A stretch of DNA of 64,000 nt from Pleomorphomonas sp. JP5 (GCF_023721815.1 NZ_JAMDLI010000008.1:186001-250000); one strand, 5' to 3'. Counted from the stretch's first letter, positions 50,786 to 60,701 are shown. A program made the numbers and translations. Notes: generated from the letters alone by a model not told the origin.

Positions 50786-51232
50786 CGCTTCGTCTCTCTC
50801 GAAAGGTTTGTGGGGCCTTTTCGTGCGCTGCCCCCGAACCGGGGCGGCCGGTCGGCGGGTCGAATAGTGCCTTTTAACGCAAGGTTCAAGCCCTGATTGA
50901 CGCCGCTCTCCCCGCAAAGAGCAATCGGCGCCAAGGCTGAGCCATATGGACCGCTTTCCCTGAAATTTCAAGCTCACCACAGGGCTAAGGTTGCCGTCAA
51001 TATGCGTCCGCGGTTCGCGCCCCGATACGGCGACCAAGACCGACATCGTAACGGTGCGCCGACGCTCGACAATCGGAACGACAACCGGCGGCCCACCGGC
51101 CGGCGATCGCGTGGTCGACGCGAGCCCCGGACCGGCCAAAGCCGGAGCGGCACTAACACGTTCATCATTCCCAAGGAGAAATAACCCGTTATTAATGGTG
51201 GCGGCGCTTAGCTGAGCGAGAGGAGAGCTGGC
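50786..51232. other. Divergent gap between tuf copy 2 and the GGDEF/EAL gene
   Basis: 447 bases without a gene. The tuf promoter lies at 50861-50889. On the GGDEF/EAL side, the inverted repeat AATAAC-CC-GTTATT (51180-51193) lies about 40 bases before the start and could be an operator. No clear plus-strand promoter was found. Confidence 0.5.
50861..50889 (-). promoter_or_regulatory. Promoter of tuf copy 2
   Basis: TTGAAC (50884-50889) and TATTCG (50861-50866) are 17 bases apart, about 75 bases upstream of the ATG. Confidence 0.75.
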
Positions 51233-53470
51233 GTGAAGTGCAGAACACGCGCGCCAGATGGAATTTCGGAAACGTCGATGAATCAACAGTTCTCCCTGTT
51301 CCTCTCCCGCGTCGTCGCCTCGCTGCTGGCAATGGTTCTTGCCCTCTCCGCGATGGGATTTTTTCTCGTCTGGGTTGCTCGATCGATCGACAGCGAAGAC
51401 ATCCGGAGGCAGGCCGAGCTCGCCGGTTACGCCATCGGAGAAGTTCGCGCCAACATCTCGCACAACCAGGAGAGTTCGACTTTCTGGGACGAGGCGGTCA
51501 AGAACACCGCCGGAGGTGGCAACGCCGAGTGGATCGACGGCAATCTTGGCACATGGATGCACACGTTCTTCGGCATCGACGAAGCCTATGTCCTCGATGA
51601 ACAGAACCGGCCGATCTATGCCTTCGCGGACGAGCGGCCGAAGGCGGCCGCATTCTTCGAGTCGCGCCGCGACGTGCTGGCGCCTTTCCTGCAAGCGTTG
51701 CGAGCCAAGATCGCTGCCGGCGAACCCCCGGCCGAGGGAAGCCAGGAACTGTCCGTCGGCGTGGCCGACTATGTCTACATTGCCGGCCGTCCGGCGATCG
51801 TCAGCGCCAAGCCGATCGTTTCCGACTCCGGCGAGCTGGAGCAGCCCCTCTCGACCATTCGGATTCACGTCGTCGTCCTGTATCTGGACGGCGCCATTAT
51901 CGACAGGGTCGGGCAGTCGCACGTCCTGGAGGATTTGAAGTTCGTCGCCTCTGGACAGGGCGACCCCAGGCGTAGCTCGATATCCCTGTCCAGCAGCATC
52001 GGGAGCGCCGTCCTCTCGTTCCAGTGGGTGCCCTTCCGTCCGGGCCAGCGTCTCCTCGCGTCGCTCTCGCCAGTTCTGGCCCTGGTCGGGTCGGTGTTGC
52101 TGATCGGCACGCTGGTCATCTCGTCGGCGTCCTACCGGCGCAAGCTGGACAGGATCAGGAACGAAGAACACATCCGCTACCTTGCCACCCACGACCCTCT
52201 CACCGGCCTTCTCAACCGCTCGGCCTACGAACGGGCAGCAGACGAACTGATCGAGCAGTTTTCCACCCGCCAGCAGTCCGATCCCCTCGCCTTCCTGTTC
52301 ATGGATCTCGACCGGTTCAAGCAGGTCAACGACATCCTGGGCCATCAGGTGGGCGATGCCGTACTGGTCGAGTTCGCGAGGCGCACGTGCGAGATCCTGC
52401 CGGCCAATGCGCCCGTCTACCGCGTCGGCGGAGACGAGTTCGCCGCCCTGATCCCCAACAGGACCCGGCGAGAAATCGAGCAGCTTTGCAGCCAGCTCAT
52501 CGATAGCCTGGTCGAGCCGATGGAGTTTGACGGGCGGCGCGCGTTCGTCGGCGTCTCCATCGGCGTTTCGATGGCCCCCTACGACGGATCCGACCGGGCC
52601 GAGTTGAACCGCAAGGCCGACGTCGCCCTCTATCATGCCAAGACGGCCGGGCGGCGCCGTTTCTCGATCTTCGGCACGCAGATGGACGACGCCATACAGA
52701 ACCGGGCGGCCATGGAGGCGGAGCTTCGCGAGGCGCTTCGGACGAAGAAGGGGTTTTCCGTCGTCTACCAGCCCAAATACGCCGGCCACGGCAGCCACAT
52801 GCTTGGCGTGGAAGCGCTCGTTCGCTGGGAGCAACCCGGACGCGGGATGATTTCGCCCGCGCTGTTCATTCCGATCGCCGAGGAAGCGGGCCTCATCGCA
52901 GATCTGGGCCTGTGGGTGCTGGAAGCTGCCTGCCGGGACGCCGTCGCCTGGCCCGTCGAGCACCTGGCCGTCAACGTGTCGCCCGTCCAGCTGCGCACCG
53001 CCGGCTTTGCCGAGACCGTACTGGACACGTTGGAGAAGATCGGCTTCCCGGCCAGCCGGCTCGAGCTGGAGATCACGGAGACGGACTTTGCAGATGCCGA
53101 GGAAGCCGGCATGCAGACCATCAAGACCTTGAACGCGGCCGGCATCTCGATCGCCATCGACGATTTCGGAACGGGGTCGTCGACCTTCGAGCGGCTGAGG
53201 AACATCGACTGCGACCGCATCAAGATCGATCGAAGCTTCGTGAAGAGCATCACGGAGTCCGAGGGCGACTCTGAAATCGTGCGGGCGATGATCGCCATGG
53301 CGCATGCCAAGGGCCTCAAGACGACGGCGGAAGGCGTGGAAACCGCCGAACAGAGGGATATTCTGCGCTCTTTCGGCTGCGACGAGCTGCAAGGCTATCT
53401 CCTCGGCAAGCCGATGCCGCCACAGGACCTCACGCAGATCCTGAACGAGACCGAGACTCTCGCGAGGTAG
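51233..53470 (+). CDS. Membrane GGDEF-EAL cyclic-di-GMP enzyme with CHASE4-like sensor
   Basis: The 745-residue protein has two membrane helices (about 22-48 and 275-300) around a periplasmic sensor of about 220 residues. The sensor resembles CHASE4 ([35 protein letters not shown]). A GGDEF domain follows ([16 protein letters not shown]; intact motif VGGDEFAAL near 400), then an EAL domain ([10 protein letters not shown] near 525; [28 protein letters not shown]). Both active-site sets look complete, so it could make and/or break cyclic di-GMP. The GTG at 51233 has AGGAG seven bases upstream; the ATG at 51278 (MNQQFSLFL) is the alternative. Confidence 0.93.
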   Translation: MKCRTRAPDGISETSMNQQFSLFLSRVVASLLAMVLALSAMGFFLVWVARSIDSEDIRRQAELAGYAIGEVRANISHNQESSTFWDEAVKNTAGGGNAEWIDGNLGTWMHTFFGIDEAYVLDEQNRPIYAFADERPKAAAFFESRRDVLAPFLQALRAKIAAGEPPAEGSQELSVGVADYVYIAGRPAIVSAKPIVSDSGELEQPLSTIRIHVVVLYLDGAIIDRVGQSHVLEDLKFVASGQGDPRRSSISLSSSIGSAVLSFQWVPFRPGQRLLASLSPVLALVGSVLLIGTLVISSASYRRKLDRIRNEEHIRYLATHDPLTGLLNRSAYERAADELIEQFSTRQQSDPLAFLFMDLDRFKQVNDILGHQVGDAVLVEFARRTCEILPANAPVYRVGGDEFAALIPNRTRREIEQLCSQLIDSLVEPMEFDGRRAFVGVSIGVSMAPYDGSDRAELNRKADVALYHAKTAGRRRFSIFGTQMDDAIQNRAAMEAELREALRTKKGFSVVYQPKYAGHGSHMLGVEALVRWEQPGRGMISPALFIPIAEEAGLIADLGLWVLEAACRDAVAWPVEHLAVNVSPVQLRTAGFAETVLDTLEKIGFPASRLELEITETDFADAEEAGMQTIKTLNAAGISIAIDDFGTGSSTFERLRNIDCDRIKIDRSFVKSITESEGDSEIVRAMIAMAHAKGLKTTAEGVETAEQRDILRSFGCDELQGYLLGKPMPPQDLTQILNETETLAR

Positions 53471-53490
53471 GAAGCCGTCCGCCGGCCACG

Positions 53491-53500
53491 CCCCCCCCCC
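53491..53500. repeat. Poly-C tract, ten C
   Basis: A run of ten C residues lies 20 bases past the GGDEF/EAL stop, outside any gene. Homopolymer runs this long are prone to length change and sequencing error. Confidence 0.9.
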
Positions 53501-53728
53501 TTTCAAGCCCCCTTCCCCACCGAACCGGCGTGCGCCGTTGGCCGCCCGATGCCCCCGACGCTCACCGAACGCTCCGCCGAACGTGATCGCACGAGCCATT
53601 TACTCCCGGCCTAGGTAATATACTTATCCAATTGTAAGGGCTGGCAAGTCGGCAACGACGAGACAGCCCCCCTCGGGCCTTGGACGACGAGCCGCCGAAT
53701 TCCGCGAGGGCGTTTCCGGAGAATGACA

Positions 53729-54724
53729 ATGCAGATCGGAATGATGGGACTGGGCCGGATGGGCTTCAACATGGCGCGGCGGCTGATGGCGGACGGTCAT
53801 GAGGTGGTCGCCTACGATCTCAACCGCGACAGCGTCGCCGCGCTCGAAAAGGAAGGCGCCATCGGTGCGTCCTCCATCGACGACCTCGTGGCCCGGCTGA
53901 AGCCGCCGCGCGCCGTCTGGCTCATGCTGCCCGCCGCCGTCACCGAGGGCGCCGTGCGCGACCTTGCGGCCCATCTCGCCGCCGACGACGTCGTGATCGA
54001 CGGCGGCAACTCCAACTATCGCAACGCCGTCGACCTCGCCGCCGAGCTCGCTCCGACCGGGGTTCACTTCCTCGACGTCGGCACGTCGGGCGGCGTGTGG
54101 GGCGCCGAGCGCGGTTACTGCCTGATGATCGGTGGCGATGCCGCCGCCGTTGCCCGCCTCGATCCGATTTTCGCGACGTTGGCGCCTGGGGGCGATCCGT
54201 CGTCCGGCACCGCCGAGCGCGGCTATCTCCATTGCGGCCCGGCTGGCGCCGGCCACTTCGTCAAGATGATCCACAATGGCATCGAATACGGCATGATGGC
54301 CGCCTATGCCGAGGGGCTGAACATTCTGAAGTCGGCGAACGCCGGCGCCGAGACGCGCAAGGCCGACGCCGAGACCAGCCCGCTCGATGAGCCCCAGTAT
54401 TACCGCTACGACCTGGACGTCGCCGCGATCACCGAGGTGTGGCGACACGCCAGCGTCATCAGTTCGTGGTTGCTCGACCTGACCGCCTCGGCGCTGGCCG
54501 CCGAACCGGACCTCGCCTCCTACAAGGGCAACGTCGCCGACTCCGGCGAGGGCCGCTGGACGCTCAAGGCCGCCATCGACACCGGTGTGCCGGCGCCGGT
54601 GCTGTCGTCGGCGCTCTACAGCCGCTTCTCATCGCGCGGCAACGACGAATTCGCCAACAAGGTTCTGTCGGCCATGCGCCAGGCGTTTGGCGGACATATC
54701 GAAAAGCAGGGAAAGGGGCACTGA
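53729..54724 (+). CDS. gnd: 6-phosphogluconate dehydrogenase, decarboxylating (short form)
   Basis: Oxidises 6-phosphogluconate to ribulose 5-phosphate and CO2. The Rossmann start [19 protein letters not shown], the signature [16 protein letters not shown] and the catalytic [21 protein letters not shown] are visible. At 331 residues it is the short type, not the 468-residue E. coli type; short forms often prefer NAD. The ATG at 53729 has ideal spacing to GGAG; the one at 53723 is too close to it. zwf follows after a single base, so the two are co-translated. Confidence 0.96.
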   Translation: MQIGMMGLGRMGFNMARRLMADGHEVVAYDLNRDSVAALEKEGAIGASSIDDLVARLKPPRAVWLMLPAAVTEGAVRDLAAHLAADDVVIDGGNSNYRNAVDLAAELAPTGVHFLDVGTSGGVWGAERGYCLMIGGDAAAVARLDPIFATLAPGGDPSSGTAERGYLHCGPAGAGHFVKMIHNGIEYGMMAAYAEGLNILKSANAGAETRKADAETSPLDEPQYYRYDLDVAAITEVWRHASVISSWLLDLTASALAAEPDLASYKGNVADSGEGRWTLKAAIDTGVPAPVLSSALYSRFSSRGNDEFANKVLSAMRQAFGGHIEKQGKGH

Positions 54725-54725
54725 C

Positions 54726-56123
54726 ATGCCGAGAGCCATCAAGGAAGCCCACAACGGCCGGTCGGACGCCCTGGTCATCTTCGGCGCCACCGGCGACCTC
54801 GCCCGCAAGATGATCTTCCCCTCGCTCTACCAGATGGTCCGGCGCGGCAACCTCAATGAGCCCATCGTCGGCGTCGCCCGCGAGGGCTGGAGCGTCGAGA
54901 AGCTGCTGGAGCGGGCGCGAGAAAGCATCGCCGCAAGTTGCGGCGATATCGACGAGGCGACCTTTGCCAAGTTCGCCGGCCTCGTGCGCTTCGTTCCCGG
55001 CGACTACCAGGACCCCTCCACCTTCACCCGCCTCGGCGAGGCGCTGTCGGACCGGCGGCGCGTTCTCTATTACCTCGCCATTCCTCCGTCGATGTTCGCT
55101 TCGGTGACGGCCGGCCTCAAGCAGGCCAACCTTGCGAACGGGGCCCGGTTGATGGTGGAGAAGCCCTTCGGCCGCGACCTCTATTCGGCCCAGGAGCTCA
55201 ACCGCGTCCTGCATGCCGTGTTCAAGGAAGACGACCTCTTCCGCATCGACCACTATCTCGGCAAGGAAGCGATCCAGAACCTGCTCTACTTCCGCTTCGC
55301 CAACTCCTTCCTGGAACCCTTGTGGAACCGCAACTACATCGACAGCGTCCAGATCACCATGGCGGAGGACTTCGGCGTCGAGGGGCGCGGCCGCTTCTAC
55401 GAGGAAGTCGGCGCGCTGCGCGACGTGGTGCAGAACCACCTCGTCAACGTGCTGCTGCTGCTCGCCACCGAGCCGCCGGTCAACGCCCTGTCCGACGACC
55501 TCATCGACGAGAAGGTCCAGGTGCTGAAGGCGATCCGGCCGCTGGAGGAGCGCGATGTCGTCAGGGGCCAGTTCGAGGGCTATCGCACCGAGCCGGGCGT
55601 TGCCACCGACTCGCGCGTCGAGACCTTCGTCGCGGTGCGCCTCTACGTCGACACCTGGCGCTGGCAGGGCGTTCCCTTCTACATCCGCGCCGGAAAGAAC
55701 CTTCCGGTGCGCGCCACCGAGGTCGTCGTTCGCTTCAAGCGCCCGCCGCTCGAGGTGTTCGACCCGATCCGGCCGGGCGAGGCCAACTACATGCGCTTCC
55801 GCCTGGGACCGGAGGTCTCGATCGGCATCGGCGCCCGGCGCAAGGCCAACGGCGGCGAGATGGTCGGCGAAGCGCTGGAGCTCACGGCTGTCAGCGACGG
55901 CATGGACAACATGTTGCCCTACGAGCGGCTGATCGGCGACGCCATGAACGGCCGTCGCCAGCTCTTCACGCGCGAGGACATGGCCGAGCTCGCCTGGCAG
56001 ATCGTCGAACCGGTGCTGGAGGCGAGTACCGCCCCGTCTCTCTACAAGCCCGGCACCTGGGGGCCGAAGGAAGCCATGGCCGGCTTTGAGCCCGTCGGCG
56101 GATGGGTCGACCCCAAGAGCTGA
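54726..56123 (+). CDS. zwf: Glucose-6-phosphate 1-dehydrogenase
   Basis: Catalyses the first step of the oxidative pentose phosphate pathway, making NADPH. The nucleotide-binding [19 protein letters not shown] and the active-site [19 protein letters not shown] are intact, with the catalytic His in IDHYLGKE. Later segments include [15 protein letters not shown] and [18 protein letters not shown]. Length 465 is normal. The frame is open upstream over gnd, but the ATG at 54726 is the conserved start. The lactonase gene pgl is absent here. Confidence 0.98.
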   Translation: MPRAIKEAHNGRSDALVIFGATGDLARKMIFPSLYQMVRRGNLNEPIVGVAREGWSVEKLLERARESIAASCGDIDEATFAKFAGLVRFVPGDYQDPSTFTRLGEALSDRRRVLYYLAIPPSMFASVTAGLKQANLANGARLMVEKPFGRDLYSAQELNRVLHAVFKEDDLFRIDHYLGKEAIQNLLYFRFANSFLEPLWNRNYIDSVQITMAEDFGVEGRGRFYEEVGALRDVVQNHLVNVLLLLATEPPVNALSDDLIDEKVQVLKAIRPLEERDVVRGQFEGYRTEPGVATDSRVETFVAVRLYVDTWRWQGVPFYIRAGKNLPVRATEVVVRFKRPPLEVFDPIRPGEANYMRFRLGPEVSIGIGARRKANGGEMVGEALELTAVSDGMDNMLPYERLIGDAMNGRRQLFTREDMAELAWQIVEPVLEASTAPSLYKPGTWGPKEAMAGFEPVGGWVDPKS

Positions 56124-56153
56124 GGAGCTATCCTTCCGTTCGCCGTGGAACGA

Positions 56154-56828
56154 TCAGTTGAACAACCTGAGAGAGAGCGCCAGAGACTGCGGCAGCGGGG
56201 TCCACAGCCCCGACCGCAGGCCGGTCGTTCTCAGGGCGGCGGCGGTCCAGGTGTTGCAGCCGAGCAGGATATTGAAGAGGCCTCGTGCCTCAAAGAAGCG
56301 GTCATAGGCTCCGTAACCGGCGCCCGGGATCGCCGCCGTGGCGCCACGCTCAGAGGCGAAGCTGTCGGCAACGAAAGCGATGAGCTTCTCCAAGCCGCCC
56401 CGATCCACATCGAAAACCGCGACGCCGGGCTGGGCGGCAAGAGCGGCTCCGGCAACGTCGACGTGCAACACCGACCTGTCGACGGTCAAGGCGCGCAACA
56501 CCGGAAGCGGCTTCAGGTCGGCCCAGGTTGGGGTTTCGAGATAGAAGGCGCGGCCGCCCCAACCGACGATCAGCCATCGCGCCTCGGGATGGCCGACCGG
56601 AATGCCCGACGCCTCCAGAAAGGAAAACGTCGAGCGCGTCGCGCTATCGAGCGGAATGGCGATGTCGGTGTGGATCGGTCCGGAGAGCACGAGGATGCGC
56701 CGGAGATCATCGGGACCGGAAGAGGACCTCACCGGCGCGAAAAATGGCCGAGGAACGATCGCGCCACCGACCAGCAAGAGCATGAGCAGCAGCAGCAGGC
56801 CGATCAAGGCGATACGAACGGATGTCAT
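56154..56828 (-). CDS. DUF2459 (TIGR02117) family protein
   Basis: The 224-residue protein has one N-terminal membrane segment (IALIGLLLLLMLLLVGGAI) and a conserved soluble part. Family landmarks are GPIHTDIAIPLD, IVGWGGRAFYLETPTWADL and the C-terminal CNTWTAAALRTTGLRSGLWTPLPQS. Cys, His and Asp are conserved in these blocks, and relatives have been compared with cysteine-peptidase-like folds, but no activity is known. The gene is convergent with zwf, 30 bases away. Confidence 0.82.
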   Translation of the reverse strand: MTSVRIALIGLLLLLMLLLVGGAIVPRPFFAPVRSSSGPDDLRRILVLSGPIHTDIAIPLDSATRSTFSFLEASGIPVGHPEARWLIVGWGGRAFYLETPTWADLKPLPVLRALTVDRSVLHVDVAGAALAAQPGVAVFDVDRGGLEKLIAFVADSFASERGATAAIPGAGYGAYDRFFEARGLFNILLGCNTWTAAALRTTGLRSGLWTPLPQSLALSLRLFN

Positions 56829-56913
56829 GGCGCCTCGTCTTGTACTGTCCGGTTTCCGGAACGCTTGGCGCGACGGCAGTCTTTATGCCAACGTCTCCAG
56901 GAGAGCGATCCGC

Positions 56914-58608
56914 TCAGGCGAGCTCCACCCGATCGCGGCCATTGGCCTTGGCGCGATAGAGCGCGGCGTCGACACGCCGGAAGAAGGCGCCTGCGTCTTC
57001 ACCGAGAACGACCTCGCCGACACCGATGCTGACGCTCAGTCCATCCGCGGACAGTCTGGCTTCGGTAACGGCCGACCGGATGTCGCTGGCGAGCGCCGAG
57101 GCCAGCCCCATCGTTGTGGCCGGCAGCAAGAGCACGAACTCCTCCCCACCCCAACGCGCGACGCAGTCGGACTGGCGGGACCGAAGGCGCAGGGTGTCGG
57201 CCAGACAGCGCAGCGTGTCGTCGCCGGCACCATGGCCATACCGATCGTTGAGCTGCTTGAAGTGATCGATGTCGATCACGATCAGCGAATAGGGGCTGCC
57301 GGTGGTGGCGTGAAGCCGTTCCGATTCCTTCAGGGCGATCTCGAAGCGCCGCCGATTGGCGAGACCGGTCAGGGGATCGGTCAGGGCGGCGTCCTCCAGA
57401 CGGGCCTCCAGCAGCTTGCGATCGGTGATGTCCAGAAGCACGCCATTGAACACGACGTCGCCGTTGGGCTGGCGACGTGTGCTTGCCCGACCGAGCAGCC
57501 ACTTGCCTTCGCCCATGCCCCCGATCGGGAACTCCCGTTCCCAGGCGCCGAGCCGCCGGGCTGCCCCCCTGAGGCTGCGCACCAGACCGACCCAGCCGGG
57601 CCGTGTCAGCAACGGCGAGAGCACGGCGGGAGATGTCGGATCGTCGCCGTCTGCGAGACCGAGAAGGCTCCTGGCGGCGCCGTTGAAATAGGTGATCTCG
57701 ATCTCGCCGCGCGGTTTCATCACGGCGCGGAAGACGGCGCCCGGGATGGCGTTCATGAGGTCGGCGACCTCGTCCTCGCGCTGGCGTTCACGGGTCAGAT
57801 CGGTGAAGCTCAGGACAGCGCCTTTCACCTCATCGCCAACCCGGATGGGGCTGGCGACGAGCCTGACGGGAAAGAGCGTGCCGTCTTCCCGGCGCATGGT
57901 GCATTCCAGTCCCTGAACGGCCGCGCCCGTCGCGGCGGCCTCGAGAACGCGATGCGCCTCGCCGTCCATCGGCCGGTCGGCCGTGCCGAGAAAGCGCCGG
58001 ATATCCAGCTTGATGACTTCGCTTTCGTGAAGAAAGCCGAAGGCCCTGACCGCCTCGGGATTGACGAAGGTGAAGGCACCGGCGTTGTCGATGCCACAGA
58101 CGCCGACGTTGACGCTTTCGAGCAGCAGCCGGTTGAACTGCTCCCCCTCGATCACTTCCGTGATGTCCTGGACGACACAGAGCAGCAGCTTGCGGTCCAC
58201 GAGATCGATCGGACCGGCATAGACATGCACGTCGCGCACCGTTCCATCGGCCAATCTGTGCCGGAAACGCTGCGGGTAATGCCCGCCGGACCAGGAGGAG
58301 ATCTCCCGCATCACGGCCAGCACCGCCCGGCCGAGGGTGTTGATGTCGTAGACGTGAAGCTGCCTGAACTCGTCCCGGCTGTAGCCGTAGAACTCCAGCG
58401 CCTTCTTGTTGGCGTCGACGACGGCTCCCTCGCTTTCGGGGTCGATCAGCAGAATGGGCGCCGAGTTGGTGCCGAACAGGGTATCGAAGAGAATGCAGCG
58501 GGTATCGTTCAGCGTCGGACAGCGCAGCAACATCCCCGTGCACTCTGGCCCGGCACAGCTGGAAGCCAGATCGGGTCGTACCGCCGGATACACATTTTGC
58601 TCGCCCAT
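56914..58608 (-). CDS. PAS-GGDEF diguanylate cyclase
   Basis: A soluble 564-residue protein. Two or three PAS domains (about 45-155 FGTNSAPILLIDPESEGAV; about 160-285 LLLESVNVGVCGIDNAGAF; about 290-410) precede a GGDEF domain with ALTDPLTGLANRRRFE and the intact motif ARWGGEEFVLLLP near 487. No EAL domain is present, so it should synthesise cyclic di-GMP. The first 40 residues carry four cysteines (18, 23, 30, 38) that might bind a metal or sense redox. The gene is monocistronic. Confidence 0.93.
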   Translation of the reverse strand: MGEQNVYPAVRPDLASSCAGPECTGMLLRCPTLNDTRCILFDTLFGTNSAPILLIDPESEGAVVDANKKALEFYGYSRDEFRQLHVYDINTLGRAVLAVMREISSWSGGHYPQRFRHRLADGTVRDVHVYAGPIDLVDRKLLLCVVQDITEVIEGEQFNRLLLESVNVGVCGIDNAGAFTFVNPEAVRAFGFLHESEVIKLDIRRFLGTADRPMDGEAHRVLEAAATGAAVQGLECTMRREDGTLFPVRLVASPIRVGDEVKGAVLSFTDLTRERQREDEVADLMNAIPGAVFRAVMKPRGEIEITYFNGAARSLLGLADGDDPTSPAVLSPLLTRPGWVGLVRSLRGAARRLGAWEREFPIGGMGEGKWLLGRASTRRQPNGDVVFNGVLLDITDRKLLEARLEDAALTDPLTGLANRRRFEIALKESERLHATTGSPYSLIVIDIDHFKQLNDRYGHGAGDDTLRCLADTLRLRSRQSDCVARWGGEEFVLLLPATTMGLASALASDIRSAVTEARLSADGLSVSIGVGEVVLGEDAGAFFRRVDAALYRAKANGRDRVELA

Positions 58609-59045
58609 CGTCGAACCTCACAACCACTAATCGGCAAAAACCGATCGATGGTCAGCCTGTCGCTCCCAACAGCGCCCAAACTACCCAAAAAACTCTTAAG
58701 CTTCCATATGTTGTGGATCACCCCACCCAGGGCCCAAGCGCTTGGCGCGTGATCGGCGTCGCATCGCGCCGGGCCCATTCGGCGCCGGCTGCGGGCATCA
58801 ATTACCGCGCAGGGGCGCCGTTCCTCTCCGCCCAGGTCTTGCCGAGCCCGTTGTCGTCCACGCCGGACCGCTCAACTTGCGAACACGACTTCGCGACCAT
58901 TCATCAAATCGACCGCCCGCAAGTGTCATCCGGAGGCCATTTGAGCGTGAACGGAAGCCACCTAAATGACGGTCATCGGCAGCGAACAAAACCTCCCCGC
59001 TGCCAAGCATGAAACGAACGCTGATACAGAAATTGGAGTTTTGAA
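58609..59045. other. Intergenic region before the exported repeat protein
   Basis: 437 bases with no convincing gene. Sequence near 58675-58715 (AAAAAACTCTTAAGC, CATATGTTG) is AT-richer and may hold the promoter of the PAS-GGDEF gene. TTGGAG at about 59033 is the ribosome site of the next gene. Confidence 0.5.
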
Positions 59046-59468
59046 ATGAAGACCTCCCTCATTGCCTCGCTCGCCTTCGCCGCCGTTCTGGTTCCCTCGC
59101 TCGCCAGCGCCGGCTCGCTTTCCTTCGACCCGGCCGCCGGCACCAACGATCCCAACTTCGTCGCCGCCCCGGTCAACGTGAACAGCGCCAACGCGCTTGC
59201 CGCCAAGGCTGACGCCGCCCGCTATGCTGAAGCCGCCCAGGCCGCCAAGTCCGGCGCCATCATCGGTACGCATGGTTCGGCCACCGGCGCCAGCGTGGTG
59301 ACCACCTTCGACCCGGCCGCCCGCGACAACGACCCGCAGTTCAGCAGCGCCGTCGTGATCGAAAACCCGGCCAACGCTGAAGCCGCCAAGGCCGACGCCG
59401 CCCGTTATCCGAAGCCGGTCTTCTATCGCAACGCCAGCGAAGAGTGGGAACACAACCTCCGCGGCTGA
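59046..59468 (+). CDS. Small exported protein with two 34-residue repeats
   Basis: 140 residues. An N-terminal signal peptide (MKTSLIASLAFAAVLVPSLASA) predicts periplasmic or secreted location. The mature part holds two imperfect repeats of identical length, residues 27-60 and 88-121, each starting FDPAA..NDP.F and ending AAKADAARY. The spacer is Ala/Gly-rich. The tail NASEEWEHNLRG is acidic. I do not recognise the family, although small Ala-rich exported proteins are common in Rhizobiales. TTGGAG lies upstream of the ATG. A GC hairpin follows the gene. Confidence 0.8.
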   Translation: MKTSLIASLAFAAVLVPSLASAGSLSFDPAAGTNDPNFVAAPVNVNSANALAAKADAARYAEAAQAAKSGAIIGTHGSATGASVVTTFDPAARDNDPQFSSAVVIENPANAEAAKADAARYPKPVFYRNASEEWEHNLRG

Positions 59469-59503
59469 TCTCGATCTAAGGAGATCGCCTCGGGTGAGGG
59501 AGG

Positions 59504-59531
59504 GGCCGGCCGTCGACTCCAGCGGCCGGCC
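59504..59531 (+). terminator. GC stem-loop after the exported repeat gene
   Basis: GGCCGGCCG pairs with CGGCCGGCC; no T-run follows. Termination is possible but not certain. Confidence 0.45.
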
Positions 59532-59684
59532 ATCCCCACCCCTTGATGCCCCCTCTTGATGACATCGACTGGAGTCACAGCAAATCGGCTGCCCGGAGGG
59601 GCGGCCGATTTCGCGTTTCGACAGCCGCCCCGGCAAAGGGGGCGATTTCACTCTGAGCGCAGGACGCGACCGTCCGAATACGAC

Positions 59685-59716
59685 AAAGCGCCCGAACCGG
59701 TCAGATATCGAGCGCT
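59685..59716 (-). terminator. 3' stem-loop of DUF3563 copy 1
   Basis: AGCGCTCGA and TCGGGCGCTTT can pair, and are followed on the minus strand by GTCG. Nearly the same sequence follows copies 2 and 3, so it belongs to the repeated module. Confidence 0.6.
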
Positions 59717-59759
59717 GGACGTCGTCTGGATCAATCGTGGCGACCGGGTCGCCGCACCG

Positions 59760-59912
59760 TCAGAAACCGAGGTTGCGGTTGCGGCGAGTGAGGTTGCGTT
59801 CGCGCGCCTCGAGATCGTAGCGGTCGCCGGCTTCGTAGATGTAGGCCAGTTCCATCTCTTCGGCCGTCGGAACGCGGAGGGCCTTGGCAGCACGCTTCAG
59901 AGTGGCGAACAT
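59760..59912 (-). CDS. DUF3563-type small protein, copy 1
   Basis: A 50-residue cytoplasmic protein. Its core ELAYIYEAGDRYDLEARERN matches the (E/D)xAYLNEAxDxYDLExRER pattern of DUF3563 proteins. The N-terminus MFATLKRAAKALRVPT is basic. Here Ile-Tyr replaces the Leu-Asn of copies 2 and 3. AAGGA lies upstream of the ATG. It shares its promoter, leader hairpin and 3' stem-loop with two paralogues at 60702-60845 and 61885-62043. The function is unknown. Confidence 0.85.
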   Translation of the reverse strand: MFATLKRAAKALRVPTAEEMELAYIYEAGDRYDLEARERNLTRRNRNLGF

Positions 59913-59978
59913 TTCGTCTTTTCCTTCTTCCAGACCGGAGGTTTCCGGCCTCTTTCTCTCATTTCTTTCGACGCCCAA

Positions 59979-60035
59979 AACATAGCTCCAAAAGTCCCTG
60001 CGACCTAATCGCAAGTTCTGAAAGCCATGTTCAGA
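59979..60035 (-). promoter_or_regulatory. DUF3563 regulatory module, copy 1
   Basis: Inverted repeat TCTGAA-N7-TTCAGA (60017-60035), two bases, then TTGCGATTAGGTCGCA (59999-60014), then TATGTT (59979-59984) exactly 24 bases from TTGCGA. A hairpin (59933-59950) lies in the leader. GAATC, a possible CcrM site, overlaps the outer repeat. The VHL-like gene diverges from here. Confidence 0.65.
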
Positions 60036-60183
60036 TTCTCTATCGGTCCGCCGCGGTGGACGACTGTCGCTCGCCGGTCGGGCAAGACTCTGGCATGGGT
60101 AAATTTGCTTAGAAAGCCATTGCCAATGTTGAGCTTCCGTGCAGATGATGCGGTGTCGACAAGAGCCCCGGGGAAGGCCGATC

Positions 60184-60579
60184 ATGAAGCGATATTTGTT
60201 TGGTGCCGCTGTTTTCTCGATGGTTGCCTTTCAGGCACCCCTTGCGTCCGCCGGTGGGTGCGGAGACATGAAGCCGCCATCGCCCGAAACGAACATTCCG
60301 ACCGGCGTCCGCTTCACCAACGACACCAACTCCATGGTTCGAATCTATTGGTCGGACTTCGACGGGCAACTGAAGGACTACGGTCTGGTTCAGCCGGAAG
60401 AGACGGTCGGATTCAAGACCTACGTGCACCATCGCTGGTATGTGGAACTCTACATGTCGGACGAGGCCCTCTGCGCCGGGCCGGTTTCCGCTCCCGACAC
60501 GGAGACCTGTGACATGCGCCTCATGTTCGATGGAGAACGGGGGATGATCGACATGGACGGCGGCTACTGCGACTACTGA
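60184..60579 (+). CDS. Exported protein with a VHL-beta-like domain
   Basis: 131 residues with a signal peptide (MKRYLFGAAVFSMVAFQAPLASA). The mature part resembles the beta domain of von Hippel-Lindau protein: VRFTNDTNSMVRIYWSDFDGQ, then LKDYGLVQPEETVGFKTYVHHRWYVE. The hallmark pattern is (F)xN.....(V)xxYWxDxDGxxxxYxxLxPxxxxxxxTYxxHxWxV. In human VHL this fold binds hydroxyproline. Four Cys (26, 97, 109, 129) could form two disulfides outside the cytoplasm. The ATG at 60184 has GGGGAAGG upstream. The gene is divergent from DUF3563 copy 1. The role is unknown. Confidence 0.78.
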   Translation: MKRYLFGAAVFSMVAFQAPLASAGGCGDMKPPSPETNIPTGVRFTNDTNSMVRIYWSDFDGQLKDYGLVQPEETVGFKTYVHHRWYVELYMSDEALCAGPVSAPDTETCDMRLMFDGERGMIDMDGGYCDY

Positions 60580-60632
60580 CGGAGGGTATGGCGCGTCCGT
60601 CGGTTTCCGGCTCGCAATGCCTCGCATACGAC

Positions 60633-60662
60633 AAAGCGCCCGAACCGGTCAGGTCGAGCGCT
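60633..60662 (-). terminator. 3' stem-loop of DUF3563 copy 2
   Basis: AGCGCTCGA with TTCGGGCGCTTT, followed by GTCG, as in copy 1. Confidence 0.6.
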
Positions 60663-60701
60663 CGAGGTCGTGTTGCTTGTCGGCTTGGCGCCGATCAGGT
60701 C

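Noticed and set aside
50786..53599. Frame extending tuf copy 2 upstream by more than 900 codons
   Set aside because: It lies antisense to the intact GGDEF/EAL gene. The conserved ATG at 50785 and the promoter at 50861-50889 define the real tuf.
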